Source of the DNA: Bradysia coprophila
Taxonomy: Eukaryota; Arthropoda; Insecta; Diptera; Sciaridae
DNA: 64,000 nucleotides
Reading direction: 5' to 3'
Assembly (NCBI RefSeq): GCF_014529535.1
Contig: NW_023503496.1
Location: 1,612,001-1,676,000 of the forward strand
Positions 11,693 to 23,220 of the stretch are shown here, in pieces (within the stretch, counting starts at the first letter, position 1; each line of letters starts with the position of its first letter). The notes beneath the pieces were generated by a model that saw only the letters and a list, made by a program, of their open reading frames with translations, had not been told where the DNA came from and made no database searches. The position numbers and the translations under genes are program-made.

Positions 11693-12386
11693 ACTTGCTT
11701 CGTGGGACGGAAACACTGTCGACTTTTAAGACTTACTTTTTTCTAACCGATGCAACAACGAAATGATTTTAAAAATGAATTGCCGCTTCACGCGGACGTA
11801 CAATATCAGAAAATATCAGTCAACAAAATGTATAAAAATCGAAACTAAAATGTTAGTGCGCGTCAAGTGATGTTTCTATCCAAAGATTATGACAGTTTTA
11901 GCTATGACAAAGAGAGTTTAAAAGTGAGGCGTCAGCTTATGTCAAAATACTTTGAATATGATGACGCGAACAGCTGTCAAAGAATTGAACGAAAACTAAA
12001 TCGCGCAGCGCCATCTGTTATCATTTCTTTGATTTTCATTTATAAAAAAGAGAAGTTTGGAAACGTTTGAATGTTTGTCTGAATAACGATTTACTAGCTC
12101 CTGGCGTTCCTCTTATATATGTAGATGGAATAGAACTACGTCAAGAACTCCACTATCGCTACGTTAATGACTATGTATTTACAAAGAATTCTTAAATTCT
12201 TCAACACGCTCACACCTTCTACTTCTTCTTCTACTTCATATGGGCCAACAGGCCAATAATTTTTCTAAAATGTTAGTTCAGTTTCTTGTCGATTCATCAG
12301 TGGCCGTCGATGGGCAACATTCCTTTATTGACAGAACGAGCTAACGATGCAGAATGAAAGTCAACGTTTCAGACACAAAAGAAAAA
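11693..12386. other. Intergenic between the F-box genes
   Basis: Holds the presumed promoter of F-box gene A and a solo copy of the dispersed GCGCCATCTGTTATCATTTC motif at 12006-12028. No TATA box was assigned and no gene was seen. Confidence 0.4.
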
Positions 12387-13800
12387 TTTATTCAAAAATT
12401 CGGATGCACAGGCGATCGTTCAACGTGCAGCAATCTAACATGTTGGTTTTCGTTCCATTTTTTCGCATCAAAATCGAATCTACATTTGATCGTCAGCCGT
12501 TGCGGCCGTCCATCAACGATGGCGACAATTTTGGTGAACGTCTCCTTGTCCAACACAAACTTCTCCAGATCGAAAATGGTCAGCATTCTCAGGTGAATCA
12601 TTTGCTGGACTATGTGAACCACATCCGGAACGGGTGTCTCTCCATGCATGATGTGCAACTTTGTCAATTGAAGCAGAAAGTAGAATTGAAACGAACGATC
12701 GTCCGGCAAACGGCAATCGTACGAGTATAATTCACGCAATTTGGCCATGGCCGGAACGAATGTTAAATCCCCACACGAGGCGTGCATAAGTTTCAGGGTT
12801 TTCAGCGACTTCAATGCGCCAAGTTGATGTAGAGAAGCAACGTTTATTCCCGACATATTCAGACCCAGCTCCTCCAATTTGTCGAAACCGTCTTCAAATA
12901 TGCGCAGAAAGCGCGCGTCCATTTTGTTAGCCAGAATGACCTTCTTCAGGCTCAAATGAAGTAAAATGAACGTTGACAAACGGTCGACGACTACGTCCTT
13001 TTGTGAGTCTGACACATCCGACCAGTATGTACAGCTCGGCTTGTACGGCTTCCCGTAGCCGAATAGTTCCAATTTGGGGAAAATGTTCGCTAGAATGGCC
13101 TGACAATTGTCGACGTGAACGACTCTCAGTTCCGTCAATGCATCGCAGCCCGCAAACAGTGTGTCGTCGTCCGATACAACAGCGTCTCTTATTTTAAGCA
13201 CCTCCAACCGAGCAAATATTGGCCTCAGTTCTTCGGTGATATAACGCGGCACTTTCAAACCGCAAATCTTCAAGACTTTCAAACTATCGACACAAAACCG
13301 TGCCACCACATGCAGCACAAAATTTGATCCCTCGTACTGCTTCTGTTGCTGTCGTTGAACGACCTCCATATTCTGTTTGATGTACTCTTCGTACGAGAAT
13401 GCCACCCTCGGAATTGCTATCGAGATGCCAGTGAGGAGCGGGCCGAAATTTTTGAAGATTCTTTCGATGCCAGGCCCGTTGGTGCTGGTGAGTGCATATC
13501 GGGTTTTAATGTCGTAATCGCCCGTGTGCCTAATGCGAATGCAGAGCTCTCTCGGAGAGGCGCGTTGGACAACTTCCTGGAATCGTTGACAGGTCTCAGC
13601 TATGGAACACAAATCCAACAAAGTGAAAGACTTCTGCGTAAACACTTCCAGCAGACAATGATCGGCCAATTGCAGGATATGGTTCTGAAAGAACGAAAAA
13701 AACCGTACGTTTCCCGCATGCAATTAGAAATGTTCGTTTATTGTCTAACCTGCCTCTCCCCGTGAAACTCGTTGTTTAATTGGTTGAGATTGTTGTCCAT
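12387..13800 (-). CDS. F-box/leucine-rich-repeat protein B (2 exons, 447 aa)
   Basis: A likely SCF substrate receptor. Exon 1 (13750-13800) encodes MDNNLNQLNNEFHGERQ and ends CAG/GTTAGA. Exon 2 (12392-13684) begins after TTCGTTCTTTCAG, in phase 0, giving a 65-bp intron. An F-box-like segment follows at once (ADHCLLEVFTQKSF...LLDLCSIAETCQRF, about residues 22-55). Leucine-rich repeats then run to the C-terminus (LKVLKICGL, LEVLKIRDA, LEELGLNMS, LKTLKLMHA). The stop TGA overlaps the poly(A) signal (TGAATAAA), so the 3' UTR before the signal is nil. It has the same domain order and orientation as F-box gene A downstream. Shadow frames on the plus strand across exon 2 are not genes. Confidence 0.8.
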
Positions 13801-14190
13801 GGTACTTTTACGTTTAAGCGACGAAATTTACAAAATTTAACAAACGAAAACTTGAAAAATAGACAGAACGAACGTTGTGACAAAATTGTTCACATAATTT
13901 CTAAATGGCCGACAAAGAAATGACTAACAGAGCTACAGTGGACAATGGTCGAACGTACAGCAAAAGAGAGGCAACATGTTTGCGTTTCTTGGCGAAATAC
14001 AATTTGTTTCTGAGCCAACCAGAAAATACCCTTCGGTGCACGATATCAAGTCATTTTTTGTGTGTTGACAGCGACGACAAAATTAAGTGTCGCCCTCTGA
14101 ACGGTCGATGTGATTTATAAGTCACTTTGATGGCCCATCAATTTGGGCATAACATGAGTTTCCCTGTTGAAGTTCGAAGTACAAAGGTAA

Positions 14191-14262
14191 CAAAGAAATG
14201 ATAACAGATGGTGTTGCCACTACGGCCCGGAGGGTCAACGCCATCTATTATCATTTCTCTGT
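14191..14262. repeat. Palindromic mini-element with AGAAATGATAACAGATGG arms
   Basis: AAGAAATGATAACAGATGG on the left and CCATCTATTATCATTTCTC on the right flank a GC-richer loop. Solo copies of the same arm occur at 12006, 14351, 41288, 58100 and 58776, and a variant palindrome at 27643-27690. Confidence 0.7.
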
Positions 14263-14374
14263 TGGACTTCGGATTGCAACATGGAAACCCAACAGAAAAG
14301 TTAGTTTTAAAGTATGCATCAATCACATCAACAGTACATAGCCATGTAGAGTCGTCGCAACGCCATCTGTTATC

Positions 14375-16230
14375 ATTTTTCTAAAATGTAAGCTTTCTGG
14401 TTGGACAAAATGAGAAATTTTTCGCTCTGCCTTAAGGATTATCTCTCTTTCCCATTCGGTTTAGCAAGTCCCTTAAGATTTAAGTAATTTGATTTCGAGA
14501 AAGGCGTTCTTTTAAAAGGGAAATTGGTTCAACTGAAGACGGTCAGCATGCAGTAATATGCAGCCATACCAACAAGTGTAGTCCATCTAAATTTCGATAC
14601 TTTTACTATAAAACAACAAAATTAATTGTTGCTCATTGCACACACGGCGATATGTGATTACAAGCAGAATTTCTCATCGAATTATGATGTTTAGTAAGAG
14701 ATGATGAGCCGAAAAAAGATGATTTATTGAAATTTAATGTGAGAAGAAAGCATTTTGTGTAATACCGCAATGGGATACCCCTTTTTTACTGCTGGCTGAG
14801 TAATGCTCAGCTCAACGGAGAAAAAGCAGACATCGTGTAACAGTCGAACATTACAACTCAATTAATTTGTCTTTTGAACGTTGGGATATGTCGACTTCTT
14901 GCGTCCAAAGTTATGTGTGTGATTATTACAGAAAGTTCATTGACAAAAAAAACGCACCGTCTAATCGTATACGCATTATACATCCACTGTTACATGAGAA
15001 CAAGAAAGTAAACAGGCTAATCAAAACTCAACCAAAAAGCATTCGATCGCCAGTGGGTCATTATTCGTATAATGAAATTAGACGAGAAATTTGTTGGTTT
15101 TTTGCATCAATGTGCATGAGCCATCGCTTACAGTAGATTGACAGGTTGAAAGGTTGACAACAGAAATTTTGAAGATTGATAACGACAAAGGCCTTCGCCA
15201 TCCATAGCTAAAAATATTTTCTTGAAAATCTGTTTCGAGAAATTCGAGAAAGATTTCAAGAGAATTCAGTCCTGCTAGCATTAACACTGAATAGACTGTT
15301 ATGATCAGAGCGAGAAAACCGGAGACTAGTTATTATAACTTGCCTTGGGGTACTTGTCAAAGTATTTGCTTCTCTTTCAACGTGGTACGTTGAGAGCGAG
15401 AGGACAGAAGACCAGTTTATATTAACTTGCCTTGGGATACGTGTCAAAATATCTTCTTCTCTTTCATCATAACACTCTATTAGCAAGCACTCTTTCATTA
15501 TATGGTTAAATTTTGGGATTTGGTGATAAGAGCTGCCGCTTAAGATTGTTTGTATTGTTTGTTCATAGCACTGCACCAAGCACGAGAAGTGATTTATCAG
15601 GAGGGGCTTCCTTGACTCAGTAGTCAAAATTTCTCATATCAATTAAGTGTGAGAGCTTGGAATGATATGCTGCTGCATCGAAATGTTGTGTATAAGAAAC
15701 GGGGTCGATTTTCCGTTAAAAATCTGCTCTAGTGATTGGTTCAGTGCTATGGTGTGTTTTAACTCATATAACCAATGCATTGTAGCGCATTGATGTCACG
15801 AAAATTAATGTTTACAAATGAAACATAGACACCAATGTTCATTGGCCCCCGAATATTGTCTATGTCAATGCTCGGAGCAGTGCTATGTTTTAGTCAAACG
15901 AATTATTTCTAGGGGCGCGTGTGTTGTTTGTAAGTAGGTTAAAATGAAACAATGAAAAGTTGTACACATCGTCTGGGTTTACAGTTTCATTGCATATTAT
16001 TGCGACTCATTTGATATCATATCGCCCCAACATTTTCTATTTTCCAACCAAGTGAAAAGGTTGTAGCCCGCCATCCGAAGCCCATCAGTAAATTTTATTT
16101 GCTATTATTCAATCCGGAAGTGCGCTAGATATGTATTAAAAGTAAACAAAGGAAAAATTGAACATGATTCAAATTTACCTCCGTTTTGTTGACAGTTCTC
16201 TTGCAAAAATTCATTTTCAATGTTGTTTGA
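14375..16230. other. Intergenic, repeats only
   Basis: No supported gene. At 15300-15475 an AT-rich unit containing CTTGCCTTGGG..TACTTGTCAAA occurs twice in tandem, about 100 bp apart. At about 15700-15760 lies a fragment related to the 25121-25508 element (TCTAGTGATTGGTTCAGTGC). Confidence 0.4.
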
Positions 16231-16390
16231 GCTGTCAAATAAGTTGGCATTTTCACAAAGCTAACCTCAAATCGAACAAAAAAGTATTGGATGGTGAGAC
16301 CCCACACAAATTTTCATTATATCTCAAGGGGTGGCTTTGTGAACGAAACATCTTTTGAAGTTAGCTTTGTGAAATTGACAACTTATTTGA
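16230..16390. repeat. Foldback MITE
   Basis: GTCAAATAAGTTGGCATTTT and CACAAAGCTAAC on the left pair with GTTAGCTTTGTG and CAACTTATTTGAC on the right. A second imperfect palindrome follows at about 16440-16560, including GGGGTCTGCTGTCA and TGACAGCAGACCCC. Confidence 0.65.
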
Positions 16391-16723
16391 CACTTTGAGC
16401 GAAGAACCCGCTATTTTACACTAATCTATACGGTGTTTAAGTAGAGCGAGATGGAAAATCAACTCGGGGTCTGCTGTCATCGATAATACAAAAGAATCTG
16501 ACAGCAGACCCCGACATGGAACAATAGGTTGTCGTTTCGCCAACTCTCTCACTTATACACGGTGAATAGGAATTTTGTTTAACTGGGCGACGATTCTCGT
16601 ATTTTTTTTTTTTTTTGATAAATATTTTATATTTATTTACTTCATTTCGTCACTACAAATTTTCGTACCTTGACAATCGGGTGTATAAAATCCCATAAGA
16701 ACTGTCAAGTTACGAATTCTTAA

Positions 16724-17110
16724 AGTTACGAACGCTACGAGAATCTACACGCCCTGATAAACATCAAAACACTACCACATGAACTCTTTTGTTCAAACCC
16801 ATCTGCCAAGTCAACGGAAGCAAAACGCTTGGAAAACGGAGGTGTTTTTTCGGCTTACAAACTCCTTTCACAGATACTCAATACTTCATATAAAAAGGAA
16901 CGACATAATCCCTGTCAAACAATACTCAGTGTATTACACACAGTTTGGGTCTTGAGAGGGCTGATTCGATTTTTAAAGGTTGACGGTAACGCAACAACAG
17001 AAAATATTAATTTCAAAACTTGCACGGTGGTGCCATCTAGTTCTGAAAGTTTGAATCAAACGACCAATGACATCGACGCACAAGCCGCACAAGCAAACGA
17101 TGACGTTTAG
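16724..17110 (+). CDS. Candidate terminal exon of an unrecognised gene
   Basis: An uninterrupted frame ends at TAG 17108-17110. It reads as a globular helical segment (NLHALINIKTLPHELF, KLLSQILNTSYKKERHNPC, LSVLHTVWVLRGLIRFLK) and then a polar, disordered tail rich in N, S, T and Q. No good ATG starts the frame; an acceptor-like TACGAG at about 16738-16741 may begin an exon. It ends 80 bp before the ATG of the next gene on the same strand. No poly(A) signal was seen. I do not recognise the family, and it could be chance. Confidence 0.3.
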   Translation, partial: SYERYENLHALINIKTLPHELFCSNPSAKSTEAKRLENGGVFSAYKLLSQILNTSYKKERHNPCQTILSVLHTVWVLRGLIRFLKVDGNATTENINFKTCTVVPSSSESLNQTTNDIDAQAAQANDDV

Positions 17111-17190
17111 GAAAGCGGTTAAACTGGTTATAAACGAAGTGCCGAAAGTTGTTTTGTTTTGGTGTTTTTGTTATTAGATTTTAAGACAAA

Positions 17191-17666
17191 ATGTGTACCC
17201 AACTATCACCGAAAGTGCCGAGCATCAATCAATTTCTAGCAATGACTACTGCTGAAATTCTCGAACTACCGGTGAACAAGTGCCAATCATCGGAGCTGTA
17301 TAAAATATCCTTTTGCAACCATTTGAACCAACACAACATTTCAGTTTGCTCTAATTGACAATTTCCCTTAACACACAACTAAATCGGGCCGTTTATACGG
17401 AATTGAACATCAAATCAACCATCCAGTGACCAACCAAATTCTTGCGCTCAAATATTTCGTGAACCGATTCAACAGCGGTGCGGAACGACTTCAACTATGT
17501 GACATTGTCGTTCCGAAGCTGAAGGAAAGTCTGTGTGAGGTACATTATGTTCATGAGGTGTTCGCGGAGGGAGTGATTGACAAACTTCTCTCTGTCAACA
17601 CGGATAGGGTAACGGCAGCGCCAGTCCCCTTTAGTTCCGAGCCCCAAAAGAGAAAACCGACTCTGT

Positions 17667-17698
<32 letters not shown>

Positions 17699-20641
17699 CC
17701 AAACAGAGTGCCGTTACCCTGCGTGTCTTGAAATGGTTGACGACGGTTTAATTGTGCATATTTTCCCTCCTTGAAGCTTCTTCAATCGTCGCAGCTCGAT
17801 ACATTATGTTCCGTGATTAATTCGGTCAATTTAGCAATATGCGACACTGTCGATTCGACTTGTGATGGACCAAGCGAGGTACTGCAGAGCCTTGCGATTG
17901 GCGTTTTAGATCTGCTGCTGCAACTTTACAAACTGATTTTTGAGAGGTGAGAGAGTGCTTGTTTTACCGGTTGTGGCATAAGTGACGTCAATTCATATGT
18001 ACAATCCATAGACGTGACAATGCAATCGAATCGGAACGATTAAACAGTATCACTGGATGCGTCAATGGAATCCGCGCGAAACTGCTCGAACATCTCAAAT
18101 CCAACGAAGCTAACTACCTGCCCGATGATCTTACCTACAACGATGCCACTTTCGTCAATCGAGGTTTGCCAACATTTTTGAACGGAACAACCTTCCCTGG
18201 TCGATGCTCAACTTTCTCGATTTTCTTCGCAGTAATCGTCCTGCTGTGTGAAATGGCCGAATTCGCCTTCAAAGCCGAGGAGGCAACATTTCTAGTGGCC
18301 GTTTGGCGTTGCATCGTTGCCATTTGTGTCGGAAAATTACCGAAATCAATCGAACGATTGGCGGCAGAAGGCGACGAGTCGAACTGTTTCGAATATCTGT
18401 TGTCGGTCGTTAAGACGGGATGCTTTTGCATTCGGTGTGGTTTGGACGGGATGCTTGAGGTAAGGACGGTAGGTGAAGGCGGAATTTTTGTTTCAACGAA
18501 ACACCACTTCCAGTCATCGTCGGAGCGGACGTCAAAGCTTCACAGCAAGACGATAGTGTTCATCACAAACGTTTTTCAACGATTGGCAGCAGTTTATTCA
18601 CATGACAAGTTCAGAGGACATCATCACATACTCACGACATTGCTGACAATGATGAGGTAGGTCGGAAGTTTCGGTGGAACATTTTCCGTGTTACTGGACC
18701 TTTGGTTTTTCAGAACAATCCGAACACTTTCCCCAACGAACGCACTTCTCAATCAGGGCTTAGTGTCGGGACTACAAAAGGTGTTGCTGCTGATTTGTAA
18801 GTGCGACGAGTTTGCCGAGGTTTGTCAGTTTTGTCATTGAGCTACTAAACGACTGTTTCGACTCATTTTCTACTTTGTTTCGCAGAGCTTTCGACGCATA
18901 TCCTCCGACGAATACTCGATCGATCTCCTCTCCGTTGGACTGGAACTTTCTAAGAAACTGTTGGGGGATGAGGACAGCGACTCAGTGCGTTACTTCATGA
19001 AAAATGAACATTCGAACGTCATCGATAAAATGGTAGAGTGCCTGTCGACCGATCCATCGTCAATGTTCGACCAACATCATATGCACCAAAACACCATCGA
19101 AACTTTGTCCAACATTTTGATCAGATGCTCAGCACCAACGTCGTCCGTGAATCCAGATGTCGTTCCAGGGCTGTTGGTAACGAAGCTGCTACAGTGTAAC
19201 AACATTTCGGCGGGATACATTTGGATGGCATTGTGGAGATCGTGGATCGGGTGAACAATTCTTTTTCACCTTTTCCGGATGTGGCTGGTGCTTACTCTCG
19301 TTGATGCTCATTTCAGGTGTCTATCCGAGGAGCAGTGCTACAGTTTGATACTGTTTTGGTCGGAAGTCAACGCAAAACATTCAACCGTTCAGTCGAACCA
19401 CTTGGCATCGGTTCATGTGAACGTTTTACTTCGGAATCTGTACGATGGTCTCTCCGGTTCGTACAGAGCGAAAGTGTCTTCCGACAAGCGCATATTGAGC
19501 AACATTAAATTCTGGACTGCAGTAGGTCTTCACCGAAGGGGCTGCGAAGCAAGGGAAGTAATGGATGTTCACACGAAAGTTGATGAGTTGCTGAAGGCGT
19601 TTTTGATCGACCGAACCGATGCCGCATTTTATAAATTAGTGAGTCCGGGAGTAGCATACTGAACAAACTGATTAGACTTTGTGGTTTGGTCAGCCGGTAA
19701 TCCTATAATTCTCCAAAATGTAGTCCGCGCATTCGTATCGACTTACTAAAGGTGCTCGCTACTATTCATTCAATTGTCCCGTCATGGCCACAGCATCTCT
19801 TAACTTCTAAGCTCCTTCTCCTGTCTACACTCACAACCCACCTCATACTCTCCATTCACAGATCGAACATCTTCGTTTACTGGAAACGATACCACAATCA
19901 AAAGCCATATCCGTACCGACGTACCTCCTGGAGCTGTGGAACTTAAATTTGATCCATCGACCAAAGACCTACTCACCGTTGATCGTAACACTAATCCGAA
20001 TCTCCATGGCGTACCAACGGTGTCTCAACAACAGTCAACACTTGCAAATTCTACGTAAACTGTCGGCAATCGTTAACTCGTCCAGCGTCACAATTTTTCT
20101 CCAGTTGGAAGTCCTGCACTACCTCCGGCACGTCGCTATCAATTACTTTAGCGTTGAGCATCAAAGAGACATTTTACAGCTGATACGGCAGCTGTTCAAC
20201 AAAGGTTTCGCCGATCCGGATCCCATAGTCAGAAAAGCGGCGTTCATTGCGTACGTCCGGGTGTTCAGCGAAGCAAATAATGAAGACTTTCAACTGGATA
20301 ATGTAACCGGCGATGAGAATGTGAAAATGGAGTTGTTCGATTTCATGCAGTCGAGGGGAACGAATTCAAAGAGATGTCGTGCCGAACTTCAAATTAAATT
20401 TTTGCGGGAACTGGGTTCGTGTTCTATTCAACATGACTGCAATGTTGGAGTGACGACTTCACAGCCGAATAATGGAAGCGGGTCCGATTGTAATTCCGAT
20501 GACATTCGAACGAAGGAAATAATCGATCGGATGGCAGACGATGCTAAGGAATTGATAGCGTTGAATCGCAGGATTAGATTGACCGATGACTTTTGTAAAA
20601 GGATTGCAAGCATTCGGCAAGAATTGGCGTTGCTCGAATAA
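17191..20641 (+). CDS. FIRRM: FIRRM (C1orf112)-like recombination regulator, at least 11 exons
   Basis: FIRRM with FIGNL1 limits RAD51/DMC1 filaments during homologous recombination. Exons supported by phase and splice signals: 17427-17608, 17777-17946, 18012-18163, 18233-18459, 18514-18656, 18714-18819, 18886-19250, 19317-19638, about 19751-19800 and 19862-20641, with an ATG exon from 17191. Most introns are 57-168 bp with GT/AG ends. The product is an alpha-helical solenoid. Resemblances to my memory of human FIRRM include ALKYFVNRFN...CDIVVPKLKES near the N-terminus, AVWRCIVAI mid-way, LLELWNLN, and a C-terminal AYVRVFSEANNEDF...ENVKMELFDFMQSRG that aligns with the human EAFTQFAEGTNHEEI region. 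Two junctions (17191 exon to 17427; 19751 exon to 19862) do not resolve cleanly in phase. The stop TAA sits inside AATAAA at 20636-20641. Function is inferred from recalled similarity only. Confidence 0.6.
17668..17699 (+). repeat. (GA)n microsatellite in an intron of the FIRRM-like gene
   Basis: GAGAGAGAGA tract with one AAAG interruption, between exons 17427-17608 and 17777-17946. Confidence 0.9.
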
Positions 20642-20872
20642 AACCGAATCGAAGGAATTTTTTTTGAATTTTTGTTTTTGTTTGACTCTCCGATCATCTG
20701 CTATATTTTTAGTCATCACTCTCGTGGGTGTACTTGCACCAGCCAGTGCGTATACTCTACCTGTAGGTCTTTCCAAGGCCGACATTAGCACAACATGACA
20801 ATAATTTAAAATAATTTTTTCTAGAGCTATTGCCGAAAAGCTGTTTACAGTACCTTCTGAATTGTCTTTACA

Positions 20873-22470
20873 CCCAAAAAAATGAGAATTTGGATGTACA
20901 TTAAAATCGCCCAATTTTAACGAGTAACTCGTAGAAAGTACGTTTAAAATGTACAATTTACGGATGAGTAAACCATTGGTCTTATCGTGTTTTTGGGAGT
21001 TTTATCCGTACATCGATGTACACTTGATCCACTTGATCCGTACACTGCTGTACGATTAATCCGTACTTATAAGGTGACAGTTGTGATTTCTATATTTGAC
21101 AAGTGAGACGCCTACGACACTGTATATCCTCAAACAAGTTAATTTTGATGTGGTTAGGCAATGCATAGATTTGTTAAGTAATAGTAGATAACATTGGATG
21201 CTGCGGAGGTTGTTCATTAAATGAGGGATCAATTTTGTGATACGAGCCGAACTCACAAGTGTGGTTATAAGCAACAAGCTTTGGAAACGGTTATTTTGAC
21301 AAGTGGAGAGTTTGCATATCCGAGCCGAAGGCATATTTGATTAGTTGGGAAAAATTCAATTGCAGAATAAAACTTTATTAAAATTTAAAAAAATCGACAA
21401 ACATTTTGATAATTAGAAACTGAAACTTAAAAAACACAACCATGTTACTGGCCCAATAAATGGTTCACTTTGCTTTTCAACCGTACATTATAAGCTGTTC
21501 GAAATTACATTCACTCTTCTCAGCAGCCTGTTAGTTCAGCTAGTACGTCTGAGCCTGACAAGTAAGAGGTGGCGGGTTCAAATCCAGTGCTCAGTTTTTA
21601 TTTTATTTTTTTGCTTGTTTTCTCGTCAGAAGCCATCAATGTAGATGATGTGATATGATTGTATCATTACGAATCATGAATTAAGTTGCTTTTGTTCTTA
21701 AGTTTGGGTGCTCAGTGTGTGTGACCGTTGTGGATATGTCGTGGTTCTCCTTAATTTAGTTCCTTTCACTCTTATTAAGCTCTTAATAATGAATGACGAC
21801 GCAAAAAGACTCAAAAAAGTGGAAAAAATGGTGAAATTTGGTCGATTTTGGGTAGACTTCCACAAAAGTCGCTCCCGTCCGCTGCAGTGGATCTATACCA
21901 AGGATGTTTTTCCATGGTATGGTACTACAGAGGCTAGGCTCTCTCACCATATATACCATGTCACGGAATATGGGCACTGCAGCTGGCCAGGGACTCGGGA
22001 AAATGTCGGTTTTTTTCACCTATAATGGCTGATACCACCGACAGGTGCCCATGCACCCGATGGTATGTAAACTCAAATTGTGCGTCTCTTCAAGGCCTTC
22101 AAACCTAGCTATAAAAAAAACCAAAATTGTTTCACTCGAGTTATACCAAAAAAACGATTTTGGCCACCTTTTGACAGACCCTTACTTCACGACCTCTGGC
22201 ACCGAAATCTGAATATATTTTTCCAAACGTAGTACTACGTTTTACTCGCAACAGTTCAAGGAATCGAATGAGCTATAACGCAATAATGTGCGCGACCCCT
22301 TGTCCCAAAATGTTTGATTTTGTTCGACGTTTTCGCGATATCGCTCTTAAACGTCATTGCCTGTCGGACATTTACTGTACGTTTTTAATGTACATAGTGT
22401 ACGGATAAGTAAACCATTGGTCTTATCGTGTTTTTGGGCGATTGAAACGTAGAACTTTTTTTTGGGTGTA
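20873..22470. mobile_element. Interrupted MITE with CACCCAAAAAAA termini and a 1.4-kb insert
   Basis: The left end is TA-CACCCAAAAAAA and the right end TTTTTTTTGGGTG-TA, compatible with a TA target duplication as in Tc1/mariner-type MITEs. A segment of about 57 bp containing AAACCATTGGTCTTATCGTG occurs in direct orientation near both ends (about 20940-20996 and 22380-22438). This looks like one small MITE split or duplicated around a 1.38-kb insert. The insert carries a tRNA-like sequence (21525-21597). A frame at 21790-22023 is not recognised and I do not call it. Confidence 0.5.
21525..21597 (+). ncRNA. tRNA-like or tRNA-derived SINE head
   Basis: An A-box-like segment (TTAGTTCAGCTAGTA) lies about 35 bp before a good B-box (GGTTCAAATCC), the internal RNA polymerase III promoter layout. 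A T-run follows (CAGTTTTTATTTTATTTTTTT), fit for a Pol III terminator. Acceptor-stem pairing is poor, so a functional tRNA is unlikely. A tRNA-derived SINE head or tRNA pseudogene fits better. Confidence 0.45.
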
Positions 22471-22809
22471 CTTTTGAACGGTTTTTACAGAAAACATTTT
22501 TTTAAAGTGAAAGATAAGCGCTCGCTAGAATTGAAAGACGCATCCAACGAGCTAGCACTGATTCAAATCGGAGACCGCTTGTTCCCCAATCGCCTGAAGT
22601 CTTAAAGTTTGTTAGCGTGGCCACAAATGAAAGATTTCAGTTGTGAATGGTGACACAGATGGCTGGGGAGGTCAAGGTCGGTTACTGTAATTTTCAAATA
22701 ATCCAAAAAAAAATTGCCGAAAAATCTGATACTGCGAAATCTACCCAGCCCATCGGGAAGAAATAATGAAAAGTCAAAATAGGTCAGATCAAATTGTTTA
22801 ATTTCCAGA

Positions 22810-23220
22810 TATATTTAGGGTTGGTAAAGGGAGAAATAGTCTCAAGAAGTCGTTGTTCAGCAAGTTGAAAGACAAGACGCCGAAACTACTACAGTCTGAG
22901 TTAATCTACAGGATCCCTTGCTCTTGTGGTTTCGCGTACATGGGAACTACCAAACAGAACAGCTTCTGAAAGACCGAATTTACCAGCACAAGTATAACAT
23001 TTCCATTAGTAACGGTGAACACAGCGCTCTGTCTGCACATTCAATTGAGACCGGCCATACGCCAATGTGGAATGAAGTTAAAACTGTGCATCGCGAAAGC
23101 CAGAAGAAAAAGAGAGAAATGCTTGAGATGATCGCTATAAAGAAGACCAAAAACTGTCTAAATAAACAGACCGATTCGGTAATGTTATCTACAGCATACA
23201 ACAACATTATCGGGTTATGA
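22810..23220 (+). pseudogene. Penelope-like retroelement fragment: GIY-YIG endonuclease domain
   Basis: Penelope-like elements end in a GIY-YIG nuclease that nicks target DNA. The fragment begins with a conserved pre-domain (LIYRIPCSCGFAYMGTTKQ, with YMG as the second half of the GIY-YIG signature) in one frame. After a 1-nt shift at about 22960 it continues in another frame with RIYQHKYN, ALSAHSIETGHTPMWNEVK and EMLEMIAIKKTKNCLNKQTD, all typical of the family. It ends at TGA 23218-23220. No reverse transcriptase domain is present upstream, so this is a 5'-truncated, frameshifted remnant. Confidence 0.75.

Noticed and set aside
12347-13765. Several plus-strand frames up to 139 aa
   Set aside because: Antisense shadows of the F-box gene B coding exon.
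14867-15136. 89-codon frame with an internal ATG
   Set aside because: No domain, splice signal or poly(A) signal; composition fits chance.
21525-21597. Functional tRNA gene
   Set aside because: A and B boxes are present but the acceptor and anticodon stems do not pair well enough.
21708-22025. 105-codon plus frame and its antisense partner
   Set aside because: Inside the 20873-22470 repeat; no recognisable domain.
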